Program-made: the position numbers and the translations under genes
Shown: positions 1 to 5,710 of the stretch, piece after piece
How positions within the stretch are numbered: the first letter of the stretch is position 1
Layout: each line of letters starts with the position of its first letter
Origin: an uncultured Clostridium sp.
GTDB lineage: Bacteria; Bacillota; Clostridia; Clostridiales; Clostridiaceae
DNA length: 6,315 bases
NCBI RefSeq assembly: GCF_937920395.1
Contig: NZ_CALEVF010000262.1
Span: 1-6,315 of the forward strand
Direction: 5' to 3'
Notes under the pieces: model-generated
The model's input: only the letters and a program-made list of their open reading frames with translations
Database searches by the model: none
Told to the model about the DNA's origin: nothing

Positions 1-49
1 GAATCTCAATTACATTAATTGGTTCTACTAGCTTGATGGCTATGGGGTC

Positions 50-89
50 TGACCCATTGCAGAGATTGATGACCCCTTGCAGAGATTGG
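50..89. repeat. Two tandem copies of a 20-bp repeat
   Basis: Bases 50-69 and 70-89 are direct copies of a 20-bp unit (TGACCC, then A or C, TTGCAGAGATTG, then A or G) and match at 18 of 20 positions. The first copy overlaps an 11-bp palindrome, GGGTCTGACCC (45-55). The second copy continues into GGAAGCG and resembles motifs at 6044-6070 (minus) and 6204-6230 (plus). They sit directly upstream of the recombinase remnant. They look like element-end sequences, but this is inferred from recurrence only. Confidence 0.7.
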
Positions 90-95
90 AAGCGA

Positions 96-357
96 AACGG
101 AAAAGCTATGTTGCTACGGAGCAGTTGCACAACTTGAACGTGATTACCTAAAGGGTAGACAGATGGAAGGCATAACAATTGCAGTAACAGCAGGCAAGTA
201 CAAAGGACGTAAGCCTATAGAGTATCCTAAGCTATGGGAAAGATACTATAAAATGATGCAAGATGGTGATATAAGTGGTGTTGATGTTATGAAAATATTA
301 GATTTAAAGAAAACTACATTTTATAAATTAATTAATCAGTATGAAGAGGGTAAATAA
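96..357 (+). pseudogene. Serine recombinase (resolvase) C-terminal remnant, frameshifted
   Basis: The reading frame ending at 357 carries the hallmark end of the small serine recombinase (resolvase/invertase) catalytic domain: GAVAQLERDYLKGRQMEGI (118-174), with the long E-helix, followed by GKYKGRKPI and a helix-turn-helix tail containing LKKTTFYKLINQYE, as in the HTH_7 domain. Just upstream, another frame (96-116) reads NGKAMLL, the segment that normally precedes GAVAQ in this family, so one or two bases appear to be lost near 117. The N-terminal catalytic serine region is not in the window. An ATG at 163 with AAGGG seven bases upstream could permit translation of 64 residues (the DNA-binding tail only), but a functional recombinase is not possible from this sequence. 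It is a decayed mobile-element gene marking the left edge of the island. Confidence 0.85.
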
Positions 358-401
358 AGGGGCCTTCTTCTTTTTGATCAAGGTTAGCGCTTAATAATAT
401 T

Positions 402-446
402 AAAAAACCATCTGGGACTGAGCTCAGATGGTTTTTCCTTTTGGTT
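402..446. terminator. Bidirectional intrinsic terminator, dispersed copy 1
   Basis: The arms 403-414 and 425-436 (AAAAACCATCTG and CAGATGGTTTTT) form a perfect 12-bp stem. Runs of T follow on the plus strand (TTTTTCCTTTT), and the A run before the left arm becomes a T run on the minus strand, so it can stop transcription both ways. It lies between the recombinase remnant and the convergent Ig-like hydrolase gene. The right arm and its flank (AGCTCAGAT through TTTTGGTTCAA) are shared with the terminator at 4006-4052, so both belong to one dispersed hairpin family. Confidence 0.8.
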
Positions 447-523
447 CAAGTTAACGTAATAAATTTATCTGTCGTATTTATTTGTGTTTTAACACCAGCA
501 AATTTGAGATAAAAATATAACTG

Positions 524-553
524 AGAGTTGAAGGTACCTAATGAGTCAACTCT
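524..553 (-). terminator. Likely terminator of the Ig-like hydrolase gene
   Basis: AGAGTTGA (524-531) and TCAACTCT (546-553) form a perfect 8-bp stem around a 14-base loop that itself contains AGGTACCT. It begins 21 bases after the stop codon of the minus-strand gene. On that strand it is followed by CAGTTATATTTTT, a weak U-rich tail. The hairpin at 402-436 lies further along and would be a second barrier. Confidence 0.55.
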
Positions 554-574
554 ATTTATTCCATGATATTAATT

Positions 575-2212
575 TTACTTATTGAAAGACTTATAGTTTT
601 CCAAAGATCCCACTCTTCCAATATACAGTTGGCTTCTATCAACAATTCCCGCTGTAACACTGTCACTAAAATATTCTTCCTTATAATTAATACCATTAGT
701 TGATACATTTGAAGACCAATATTTAAATCCAATAATATTGGTGTTATCTCTAATCCAGTTCATAAACACAGCTGCATGCCCTGTACTGGTTGTTCTTTCA
801 AAATCTACGAAATCACCAGTTTTAGCTTCCTCAAGATTAGTTATTCTTGTTCCTAACCCATATTTTTCAATAGCTCCAGCAAGTTGGTTACCTTGTGATT
901 TGGGAGTATCCAATGCTGCATACCAGGTAAGCATAAAATCAGTCATATTTTCATAAGACATATCGTTGAAGTTATCTTTTGAGATTCCAGCATCGCTATT
1001 TCTTGCCTGCATAGCTTTAAAGAAAACTTCAAAGGTTAAACCTACACAGTGACTTGATTTACTTCCATCTGGATTAGCTTTTAATAAGGTTATTCCGTTA
1101 TAAACTATATCTTGTGTTACACCATTGTAATGTTGATAATCATTGTTTAAAAGATATGAATATTTTCCTATCTCATATGTAGATATCGCTTTAGCAACAT
1201 AACTATTTAGATTAATTTGATTAACTGCTGCTTGAGCTTCTGTATTTACAGTAACACTATTACATGCTGCTGAAATGTTTCCTAAAGTATCTTTTGATTT
1301 TACAGTAAAAGTATAATTTGTTGCTGCGTTTAATCCAGTTACCATAAAATCAGTAGCTATAGTTGTCGCTCCAACTTTATTTATTCCTTCGTAAACTTCA
1401 TAGCTTACTGCTCCAGCAGCAGCTGTCCAGCTCAAAAGTACATTAGTACCTATTTTTGCAGTTGATAATAGATTTGTCGGTGGTATAGTGTTTTTAACAA
1501 TTACATTTCTTGTTAAATAAGCAGTTTGGTTTGTTGTATCATATACAACAACTTTAATAGTATATTCACCATCAGAAGCCCAAGGACTTGTAGCCCAATT
1601 AGCACTGTAAGGTGCTGTAGTAACAGTCTTTACTTTATAATAAGAACTGTCTGGTGCCGAAACTGCCTTTGTATAGAATTCAACCTTAGTTATTCCCTTA
1701 TCAGCACTAGGATTAACAGATATCTTTGGGATTCCAGATACTGACTTTCCATCTGCAGCTATCGGAGTAATATCGATAGATGTAATTATCGGTGTAGTGT
1801 TTCTAATAATTACATTTCTTGTTAAATAAGCAGTTTGGTTTGTTGTATCATATACAACAACTTTAATAGTATATTCACCATCAGAAGCCCAAGGACTTGT
1901 AGCCCAATTAGCACTGTAAGGTGCTGTAGTAACAGTCTTTACTTTATAATAAGCAGTGTCTGGTGCCGAAACTGCCTTTGTATAAAACTCAACCTTAGTT
2001 ATTCCCTTATCATCAGTAGGATTAACAGATATTTTTGGCATTCCAAATACTATTTTTCCATCTGCAGCTATCGGAGTAATATTGATAGCTGCAACTATCG
2101 GTGCCCCATCTATTGCTGCGAATGCCAAACCTGAAGGTATTAATAAACCGCTAGTAATAAACACAAATGCTAATAAAAGAATAATTAATTTTCTAATAGC
2201 TTTTTCCCCCAT
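575..2212 (-). CDS. Secreted Ig-like/FN3 protein with C-terminal NlpC/P60- or CHAP-like cysteine hydrolase domain
   Basis: Start chosen at ATG 2212 because AGGGGAG lies six bases upstream; a TTG at 2254 would add 14 residues but has poor spacing. The protein is 545 residues. Residues 1-32 are a signal peptide (basic start, hydrophobic core, AFA before AIDG). Residues about 38-138 and 141-241 are two almost identical Big_7-type Ig-like domains (GITKVEFYTK, APYSANWATS, IKVVVYDTTNQTAYLTRNV). About 244-324 is fibronectin type III-like (LLSWTAAAGAVSYEVY, VTGLNAATNYTFTVKSKD). About 334-545 resembles a papain-fold peptidoglycan hydrolase: candidate nucleophile Cys389 in SSHCVGLTFEVF and candidate His479 in TGDFVDFERTTSTGHAAVF, the Gly-Asp...Gly-His pattern of NlpC/P60 or CHAP domains. 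It is probably exported and surface-acting, cleaving peptidoglycan peptides or an amide bond; the substrate is not deducible. There is no LPXTG motif or wall anchor. Domain assignment is firm for the Ig-like part and moderate for the catalytic part. Confidence 0.85.
   Translation of the reverse strand: MGEKAIRKLIILLLAFVFITSGLLIPSGLAFAAIDGAPIVAAINITPIAADGKIVFGMPKISVNPTDDKGITKVEFYTKAVSAPDTAYYKVKTVTTAPYSANWATSPWASDGEYTIKVVVYDTTNQTAYLTRNVIIRNTTPIITSIDITPIAADGKSVSGIPKISVNPSADKGITKVEFYTKAVSAPDSSYYKVKTVTTAPYSANWATSPWASDGEYTIKVVVYDTTNQTAYLTRNVIVKNTIPPTNLLSTAKIGTNVLLSWTAAAGAVSYEVYEGINKVGATTIATDFMVTGLNAATNYTFTVKSKDTLGNISAACNSVTVNTEAQAAVNQINLNSYVAKAISTYEIGKYSYLLNNDYQHYNGVTQDIVYNGITLLKANPDGSKSSHCVGLTFEVFFKAMQARNSDAGISKDNFNDMSYENMTDFMLTWYAALDTPKSQGNQLAGAIEKYGLGTRITNLEEAKTGDFVDFERTTSTGHAAVFMNWIRDNTNIIGFKYWSSNVSTNGINYKEEYFSDSVTAGIVDRSQLYIGRVGSLENYKSFNK
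1486..2103. repeat. 309-bp tandem duplication inside the Ig-like gene
   Basis: Bases 1486-1794 and 1795-2103 are head-to-tail copies of a 309-bp unit (103 codons), each encoding one Ig-like domain. Bases 1499-1644 are identical to 1808-1953 without a single difference (146 bp); divergence is concentrated toward the domain N-termini (1645-1794 versus 1954-2103). The perfect block within otherwise divergent copies suggests recent duplication or gene conversion, and the copy number could vary between strains by slippage or recombination. Confidence 0.9.
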
Positions 2213-2309
2213 TGATCTCTCCCCTTTTTTAATTTTTTGTAATAACTTGTCCAACTTGCTTTATTTCCTTCTCCAGCAAAATTATTTCATGATTTCTTAT
2301 AAATAAAGT

Positions 2310-2319
2310 TTTATACCAA
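2310..2319 (-). promoter_or_regulatory. Candidate extended -10 promoter of the Ig-like hydrolase gene
   Basis: On the minus strand TTGGTATAAA reads as an extended -10 (TG, one base, TATAAA). No good -35 is visible 17 bases upstream. Transcription would begin near 2303, giving a leader of about 90 bases. The same ACTTGGTATA string lies upstream of the lysozyme gene (5703-5712). An alternative on the same strand is CATGAAATA at 2283-2291, one base off the sigma-K -10 pattern, with AC 16 bases upstream. Neither is proven. Confidence 0.35.
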
Positions 2320-2677
2320 GTTTTTATTATATATTACATATGAAATAAGAACTAAAGAAAATAATGAGCTAAATATAAATGTAAATACTACCACTAAAAG
2401 AAATAATCCAAAATTTAGATATTCCTCTCTATTTTATCTCTCATAATAAAATAATTATACTTTGATTTCACCTATATAATCCACTGGTAATTGTAGGGGG
2501 GTAAGTCTAAGCATATTTCTATGCGAGTTAGTTTAGATGAAGTTTAAATCGTTGCTGTACACAACTATGACGCATTATTAGTTAAAATTAATATTTTATA
2601 CGTAAGTAAACTATTAACTTATAAATGAATTTATTTTACTTAATAAATTTGTAGATCTTATTTAGAATATAAAAAAT

Positions 2678-2705
2678 GTATATTAGGAATAATAAGCATA
2701 CAAAT
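2678..2705 (+). promoter_or_regulatory. Possible sigma-E-like promoter of the deacetylase
   Basis: GTATATT (2678-2684) and CATACAAAT (2697-2705) resemble the -35 and -10 boxes of the mother-cell sporulation factor sigma-E. The 12-base gap is about two bases shorter than the usual spacing, so the match is imperfect. Transcription would begin near 2712, about 36 bases before the start codon. If real, it would place the deacetylase in the sporulation programme. Confidence 0.3.
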
Positions 2706-2747
2706 AATTTTTTATATAAATAAATAGGGTGGAAAGGAAGTTTAAGC

Positions 2748-3998
2748 ATGAGAAGAAACAAAGTGTATCTATTAACCTTATATTTTTTGTGTGTACTTAT
2801 TATAATTTATTCTAAAGATTATGAAATAACAAAAACTGATAATAAAACTACTATTGAAAAAGCTATAAGTACTAAAAATATTTTAAATGTTAAAGAAATT
2901 CAATTAAAGGAAGTTTTTAGTTCAAATTTAACAATTCCGCAACTGAAGGAAAGCATGACGAGTAAATATAAAAATGAAATTCCCACACAATGGGGTGAAA
3001 AAACTACTGGGGTTAAAACACAAATAAATACGACAGATAAGATTATTGCATTAACTTTTGATGCCTGTGGTGGAAGCACACTTAGCAATGGGTATGATAG
3101 TGAGCTAATCTATTTTTTAAGAAAAGAAAATATACCCGCAACTTTATTTATTAATTCAAGATGGATTGATGCCAATTACAACACTTTCATGGCATTGTCA
3201 AAAATTCCTCAGTTTGAAATGGAGAATCACGGCTATCTCCATAAACCTCTTTCAGTAAACGGTAAATCAGCGTATGGTATTACAGGGACTCAGAATATAG
3301 GAGAAGTAGTCGATGAGATAATATTAAATGAACGAAAAATTGAAGAACTTACCGGAAGAAAACCAAAATATTTTCGTTCTGGCACAGCATACTATGATGA
3401 GGTGGCAGTAAAAATTGTAAATGAAATTGGAGAAGATGCAGTAAACTTTAATGTCCTTGGAGATGCAGGAGCTACATTTACAAAAGAACAGGTCCGCAGA
3501 GCATGTTTAAGTGCACCTCCAGGCTCTATACTTATATTTCATATGAACCATCCTGAAAAGGAAACGGCAGAAGGAATTATGGCAGCTATTCCACAGCTTA
3601 AGCTAATGGGATATAAGTTTGTAAAACTTGATAATAAATATTTATCATCAAATTTCACAATAACTAAGGACTATTTTTATTATTCAGTAGTAACCGGTGA
3701 CAATCTGTGGAAAATCAGCGTTAAATATTCAATACCAATCCAGGAAATAATAGTCTTCAATGATCTAAGCGGATCTATGATATATCCAGGGCAGATGCTA
3801 AAGATACCGGTGATTGATCCTTCAAAGTTAATTCCACCGACTGAAGTTATCCACTCAGTAGTAAAAGGAGATACCCTTTGGAAATTAAGTAATTACTATA
3901 AGGCAAGTTTAATAGACATTTTTGATAGAAATATCTTAAATTCAAATTCAAATTTAGAAATTGGTAAGAGAATTATGATTCCTATTAATTCACGTTGA
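2748..3998 (+). CDS. Membrane-anchored or secreted polysaccharide deacetylase with two LysM domains
   Basis: The start ATG 2748 follows AAGGAAG (2734-2740) at seven bases. The protein is 416 residues. Residues 6-21 form a single hydrophobic segment after MRRNK: an uncleaved signal anchor or signal peptide without a lipobox. Residues about 98-297 are a NodB-type (carbohydrate esterase 4-like) deacetylase domain: TFDACGG (103-109), PATLFI (130-135), metal-binding HGYLH (161-165), YFRSGTAYYDE (208-218), and FHMNHP with the late histidine (264-269). Two LysM domains follow at about 310-355 (VTGDNLWKISVKY) and 368-413 (VKGDTLWKLSNYY), which bind N-acetylglucosamine-containing glycans. The expected role is removal of N-acetyl groups from peptidoglycan or a related wall glycan outside the membrane. 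Motif 1 has Ala where classical members have the second Asp, a variant I know from a TFDACGG subgroup. It is monocistronic, closed by the terminator at 4006-4046. Confidence 0.9.
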   Translation: MRRNKVYLLTLYFLCVLIIIYSKDYEITKTDNKTTIEKAISTKNILNVKEIQLKEVFSSNLTIPQLKESMTSKYKNEIPTQWGEKTTGVKTQINTTDKIIALTFDACGGSTLSNGYDSELIYFLRKENIPATLFINSRWIDANYNTFMALSKIPQFEMENHGYLHKPLSVNGKSAYGITGTQNIGEVVDEIILNERKIEELTGRKPKYFRSGTAYYDEVAVKIVNEIGEDAVNFNVLGDAGATFTKEQVRRACLSAPPGSILIFHMNHPEKETAEGIMAAIPQLKLMGYKFVKLDNKYLSSNFTITKDYFYYSVVTGDNLWKISVKYSIPIQEIIVFNDLSGSMIYPGQMLKIPVIDPSKLIPPTEVIHSVVKGDTLWKLSNYYKASLIDIFDRNILNSNSNLEIGKRIMIPINSR

Positions 3999-4005
3999 AA
4001 AAATC

Positions 4006-4052
4006 AAAAGGAAGAACCATCTGTAGCTCAGATAGTTCTTTCTTTTGGTTCA
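4006..4052 (+). terminator. Terminator of the deacetylase gene, dispersed copy 2
   Basis: The arms 4006-4023 and 4029-4046 form an 18-bp stem with one A-C mismatch and one G-U pair around a five-base loop (TAGCT). It begins seven bases after the stop codon. The right arm is T-rich (TTCTTTCTTTT). The right arm and the following TTTTGGTTCAA match copy 1 at 421-449 closely, outside the bases needed for pairing. Confidence 0.75.
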
Positions 4053-4106
4053 ATATAACATTTTATTATGTTGTATGCCTTTCATCATTGTATAAGGGAA
4101 TAGTAG

Positions 4107-4139
4107 TATAATTAAGATATACTTTTTTATGTCTTAATT
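4107..4139 (+). promoter_or_regulatory. -10 box overlapped by an 11-bp palindrome (operator or leader hairpin)
   Basis: TATAAT (4107-4112) is a good -10 box, though no clear -35 lies upstream. AATTAAGATAT (4110-4120) and ATGTCTTAATT (4129-4139) pair over 11 bp with one G-U, around a loop of A, C and six T. The palindrome begins inside the -10, covers the expected start of transcription and ends six bases before the ribosome binding site, so it could be a repressor site or a 5' hairpin. Confidence 0.45.
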
Positions 4140-4155
4140 CAATTGAGGTGATAAA

Positions 4156-4512
4156 ATGATACCCAAATATATAAACGTAGCATGTATTACAAAAGAAAAT
4201 AGAAATAATATGATTGATTACGCAGTTAGCTGTATTAATAGCGGTTCAGGATGGGTTATGAACCATACTATGTTTTCAAATGCAGCCATATGTATTAATT
4301 TTGAAATAGAAGCCAAAGATGTAGGTGAATTATTAAAACGACTTAATACTAATGGACTTAGGCTGATTAAGGAAAGCATTGAACTAGCAGAAATTTTTCC
4401 GCAAAATATTGAAGAAAAATATAGAGAAAAAGAAATAATTGGAGCAATAAATATTACTTTTGTCCATAATGATCCAGATGTAATAATTACAGCGCCTGCT
4501 GTTCCAGGGTAA
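4156..4512 (+). CDS. Uncharacterised 118-residue protein
   Basis: The ATG at 4156 is preceded by GAGGTGAT (4145-4152), a strong ribosome binding site three bases away, and codon use is like its neighbours, so the gene is very likely real. I do not recognise the family. The protein is soluble-looking, with no signal peptide or membrane span. Visible features are an N-terminal strand KYINVACIT, a Gly/Ser turn INSGSGWVMNH (28-38), a FSNAAICINFEIE strand (40-52), a helix KDVGELLKRL (54-63), a charged helix about 77-92 (IELAEIFPQNIEEKYR), and a terminal strand ITFVHNDPDVIITAPAVPG. The alternating strands and helices suggest a small ferredoxin-like or ACT-like alpha/beta fold, but that is only an impression. 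It has its own promoter region, follows a terminator, and converges with the lysozyme gene. No function is assigned. Confidence 0.8.
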   Translation: MIPKYINVACITKENRNNMIDYAVSCINSGSGWVMNHTMFSNAAICINFEIEAKDVGELLKRLNTNGLRLIKESIELAEIFPQNIEEKYREKEIIGAINITFVHNDPDVIITAPAVPG

Positions 4513-4735
4513 TACTATTTACGTAGATATTCATAAATGGTTTGTTATACAAATCATGCATAAATGAGTGTATATTCTCAATTAGACACCTTTTATGCAG
4601 TTAAATAGAGCCTTATTGCATAAGGTAAAAGCAAGAATGAGGGTATATGCTAGATATAGGTACATAGCAAATGTCGTGAAATCAATCTTTTTTCACGACA
4701 TTGTGTTTACCCCTATAACAACTTCATACCCTAAA
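4513..4735. other. Convergent intergenic region with four hairpins
   Basis: The 223 bases between the unknown gene and the lysozyme contain no ORF but four successive inverted repeats: 4537-4557 (ATGGTTTGT with ACAAATCAT, nine pairs), 4558-4598 (GCATAAA with TTTATGC plus inner GTGT with ACAC), 4611-4625 (CCTTAT with ATAAGG, loop TGC) and 4670-4702 (12 perfect pairs). None has a proper U-tract on either strand. They may serve as weak convergent terminators or encode a structured RNA. Confidence 0.6.
4670..4702. repeat. Perfect 12-bp inverted repeat downstream of the lysozyme gene
   Basis: AATGTCGTGAAA (4670-4681) and TTTCACGACATT (4691-4702) pair perfectly around a nine-base loop. It starts 34 bases beyond the stop codon of the minus-strand lysozyme. 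Neither side continues into a T-run (TTGTGTTTAC on plus, TGCTATG on minus), so it is not a standard intrinsic terminator. It may protect the 3' end or terminate weakly. Confidence 0.7.
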
Positions 4736-5635
4736 TTATTTTAAAAGTTGAGTAATAGTTAATAGACCTACAATCCCGTCTTGTTTTAACCCTCTTGAAA
4801 CCTGAAACTTCTTAACCGCTAATAATGTGTTCGGTCCAAAATATGAATCAGATCCAGGTTTACCAACGCTAAAGCCTAGTGAAACAAGTCGTTGCTGTAT
4901 CCAACGTACAAGTTCATTATGAGCTCCTTTATTAACCAATACCTTAGCTATAACTTCATTTGTATACGTACATTTGATACCATCATCAACAAGCATGTTC
5001 CCATTTTTTTCTCTTAGTCCAACTAAATTAATAGCATGTTGAAAAGACTGTACAACAAGATTTATAGGTGAGCTTGGACCAATAAAGATAGCGGATTTAA
5101 ATTCATCTAAATCTACAGGCCCATTTATTCCGTTTACGATTCCTGATGATGAATATTGAAACCCTATATAATTAATTGCATCCGGTTTTGCTACTCCATA
5201 ATGAGCCACCCACAAAGGTATATTTTTGACTGAATTGTCTAAATAGGTTGAGTAAAAATTATCATTTGTATAAATACAAACTTCCTTACCATTTGATATT
5301 AAATAATTTGCGAATAGCCTTACATTAGAACTTATTTGTGTTGTGGTTCTCTCTGAGGCCTCTTCTACATCTATAACGTATTTACAGTCTGCTGAAAGTC
5401 CAGCTATAGCACTTAGAAAATGTTTTGCTTCTAATATTGGATCATTTGCTTTTACATAATGATAAAATCCAATTTTAAGTCCTGCTTCCATTGCTCCATT
5501 ATATTGTGATTCTAACAGAGGATTGTTATACGTGATTCCTTCAGTAGCTTTAATATAAACTATTTCTATTCCACTATTTTTTACTTTTACAAAATCTACA
5601 TTCTGTTGGTAACTAGATATATCTATTCCTTTCAT
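4736..5635 (-). CDS. GH25 lysozyme (muramidase) with peptidoglycan-binding domain
   Basis: The ATG at 5635 is preceded by TGGAGGA at about seven bases. The protein is 299 residues. Residues 1-185 are a glycoside hydrolase family 25 domain, which cleaves the beta-1,4 bond between N-acetylmuramic acid and N-acetylglucosamine: GIDISSYQ (Asp5), YIKATEG, GFYHYV (56-61), YVIDVEE (Asp89 and Glu91, the catalytic D-x-E), PLWVAHYG (140-147) and GPVDLDEF (Asp175). Residues about 190-299 are peptidoglycan-binding repeats of the PG_binding_1 type (VRWIQQRLVSLGFSVG, YFGPNTLLAVKKFQ, GLKQDGIVG), common in clostridial autolysins and endolysins. There is no signal peptide: the catalytic domain begins at residue 2. 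Release would therefore need a holin, lysis, or mother-cell breakdown. No holin or other phage gene is nearby. It is monocistronic. Confidence 0.93.
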   Translation of the reverse strand: MKGIDISSYQQNVDFVKVKNSGIEIVYIKATEGITYNNPLLESQYNGAMEAGLKIGFYHYVKANDPILEAKHFLSAIAGLSADCKYVIDVEEASERTTTQISSNVRLFANYLISNGKEVCIYTNDNFYSTYLDNSVKNIPLWVAHYGVAKPDAINYIGFQYSSSGIVNGINGPVDLDEFKSAIFIGPSSPINLVVQSFQHAINLVGLREKNGNMLVDDGIKCTYTNEVIAKVLVNKGAHNELVRWIQQRLVSLGFSVGKPGSDSYFGPNTLLAVKKFQVSRGLKQDGIVGLLTITQLLK

Positions 5636-5668
5636 AAAATTCCTCCATTTTTAATTATTTTTTCGTAA

Positions 5669-5710
5669 TAATATATGTTTCAACCTGAGTTTTAGCCACA
5701 ACTATACCAA
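5669..5710 (-). promoter_or_regulatory. Candidate lysozyme promoters: sigma-K-like -10 and extended -10
   Basis: Two candidates lie upstream on the minus strand. CATATATTA (5669-5677) fits the sigma-K -10 pattern (CATA, three bases, TA), with transcription starting near 5662 and a leader of about 27 bases; the expected AC at -35 is only partly matched. Further up, TTGGTATAGT (5701-5710) is an extended -10 for the vegetative factor and is shared with the upstream region of the Ig-like hydrolase gene. The sigma-K reading would suit a leaderless autolysin used in mother-cell lysis. Confidence 0.35.

Larger units (their letters stand above)
2213..2747. other. Divergent intergenic region, 535 bp
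   Basis: This very AT-rich stretch lies between the two outward-facing cell-wall genes and must contain both promoters. I see no gene in it. A less AT-rich patch at 2490-2580 contains a run of six G (2496-2501) and several possible helices: CTAAGCATA with TATGC-GAG-TTAG (2507-2531), GTTG with CAAC (2551-2565), and a competing ATGCG with CGCAT (2521-2525 with 2571-2575). A TATAAT at 2475-2480 lacks a convincing -35 box. Confidence 0.6.

Noticed and set aside
484..495. GTGTTTTAACAC palindrome
   Set aside because: A five-pair stem with a two-base loop in AT-rich sequence; too weak to support a function.
738..956. Plus-strand ORF of 72 codons
   Set aside because: Lies entirely opposite the hydrolase gene with no ribosome binding site; a shadow of the real coding strand.
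1526..2134. Two near-identical plus-strand ORFs (1526-1744 and 1835-2134)
   Set aside because: They are antisense reflections of the duplicated Ig-like domain DNA, so their similarity comes from the 309-bp repeat and not from protein selection.
2475..2480. TATAAT as the deacetylase promoter
   Set aside because: No -35 at 16-18 bases, and it would give a leader of about 260 bases; kept only as a remark.
4537..4557. Hairpin as the terminator of the 118-residue gene
   Set aside because: Nine pairs with one G-U, but followed by CATGC... and no T-run, so it is listed only as part of the hairpin cluster.
4736..5635. Lysozyme as part of a prophage
   Set aside because: No holin, tail, portal or integrase gene is in the window; the only mobile genes are IS3 and recombinase remnants.
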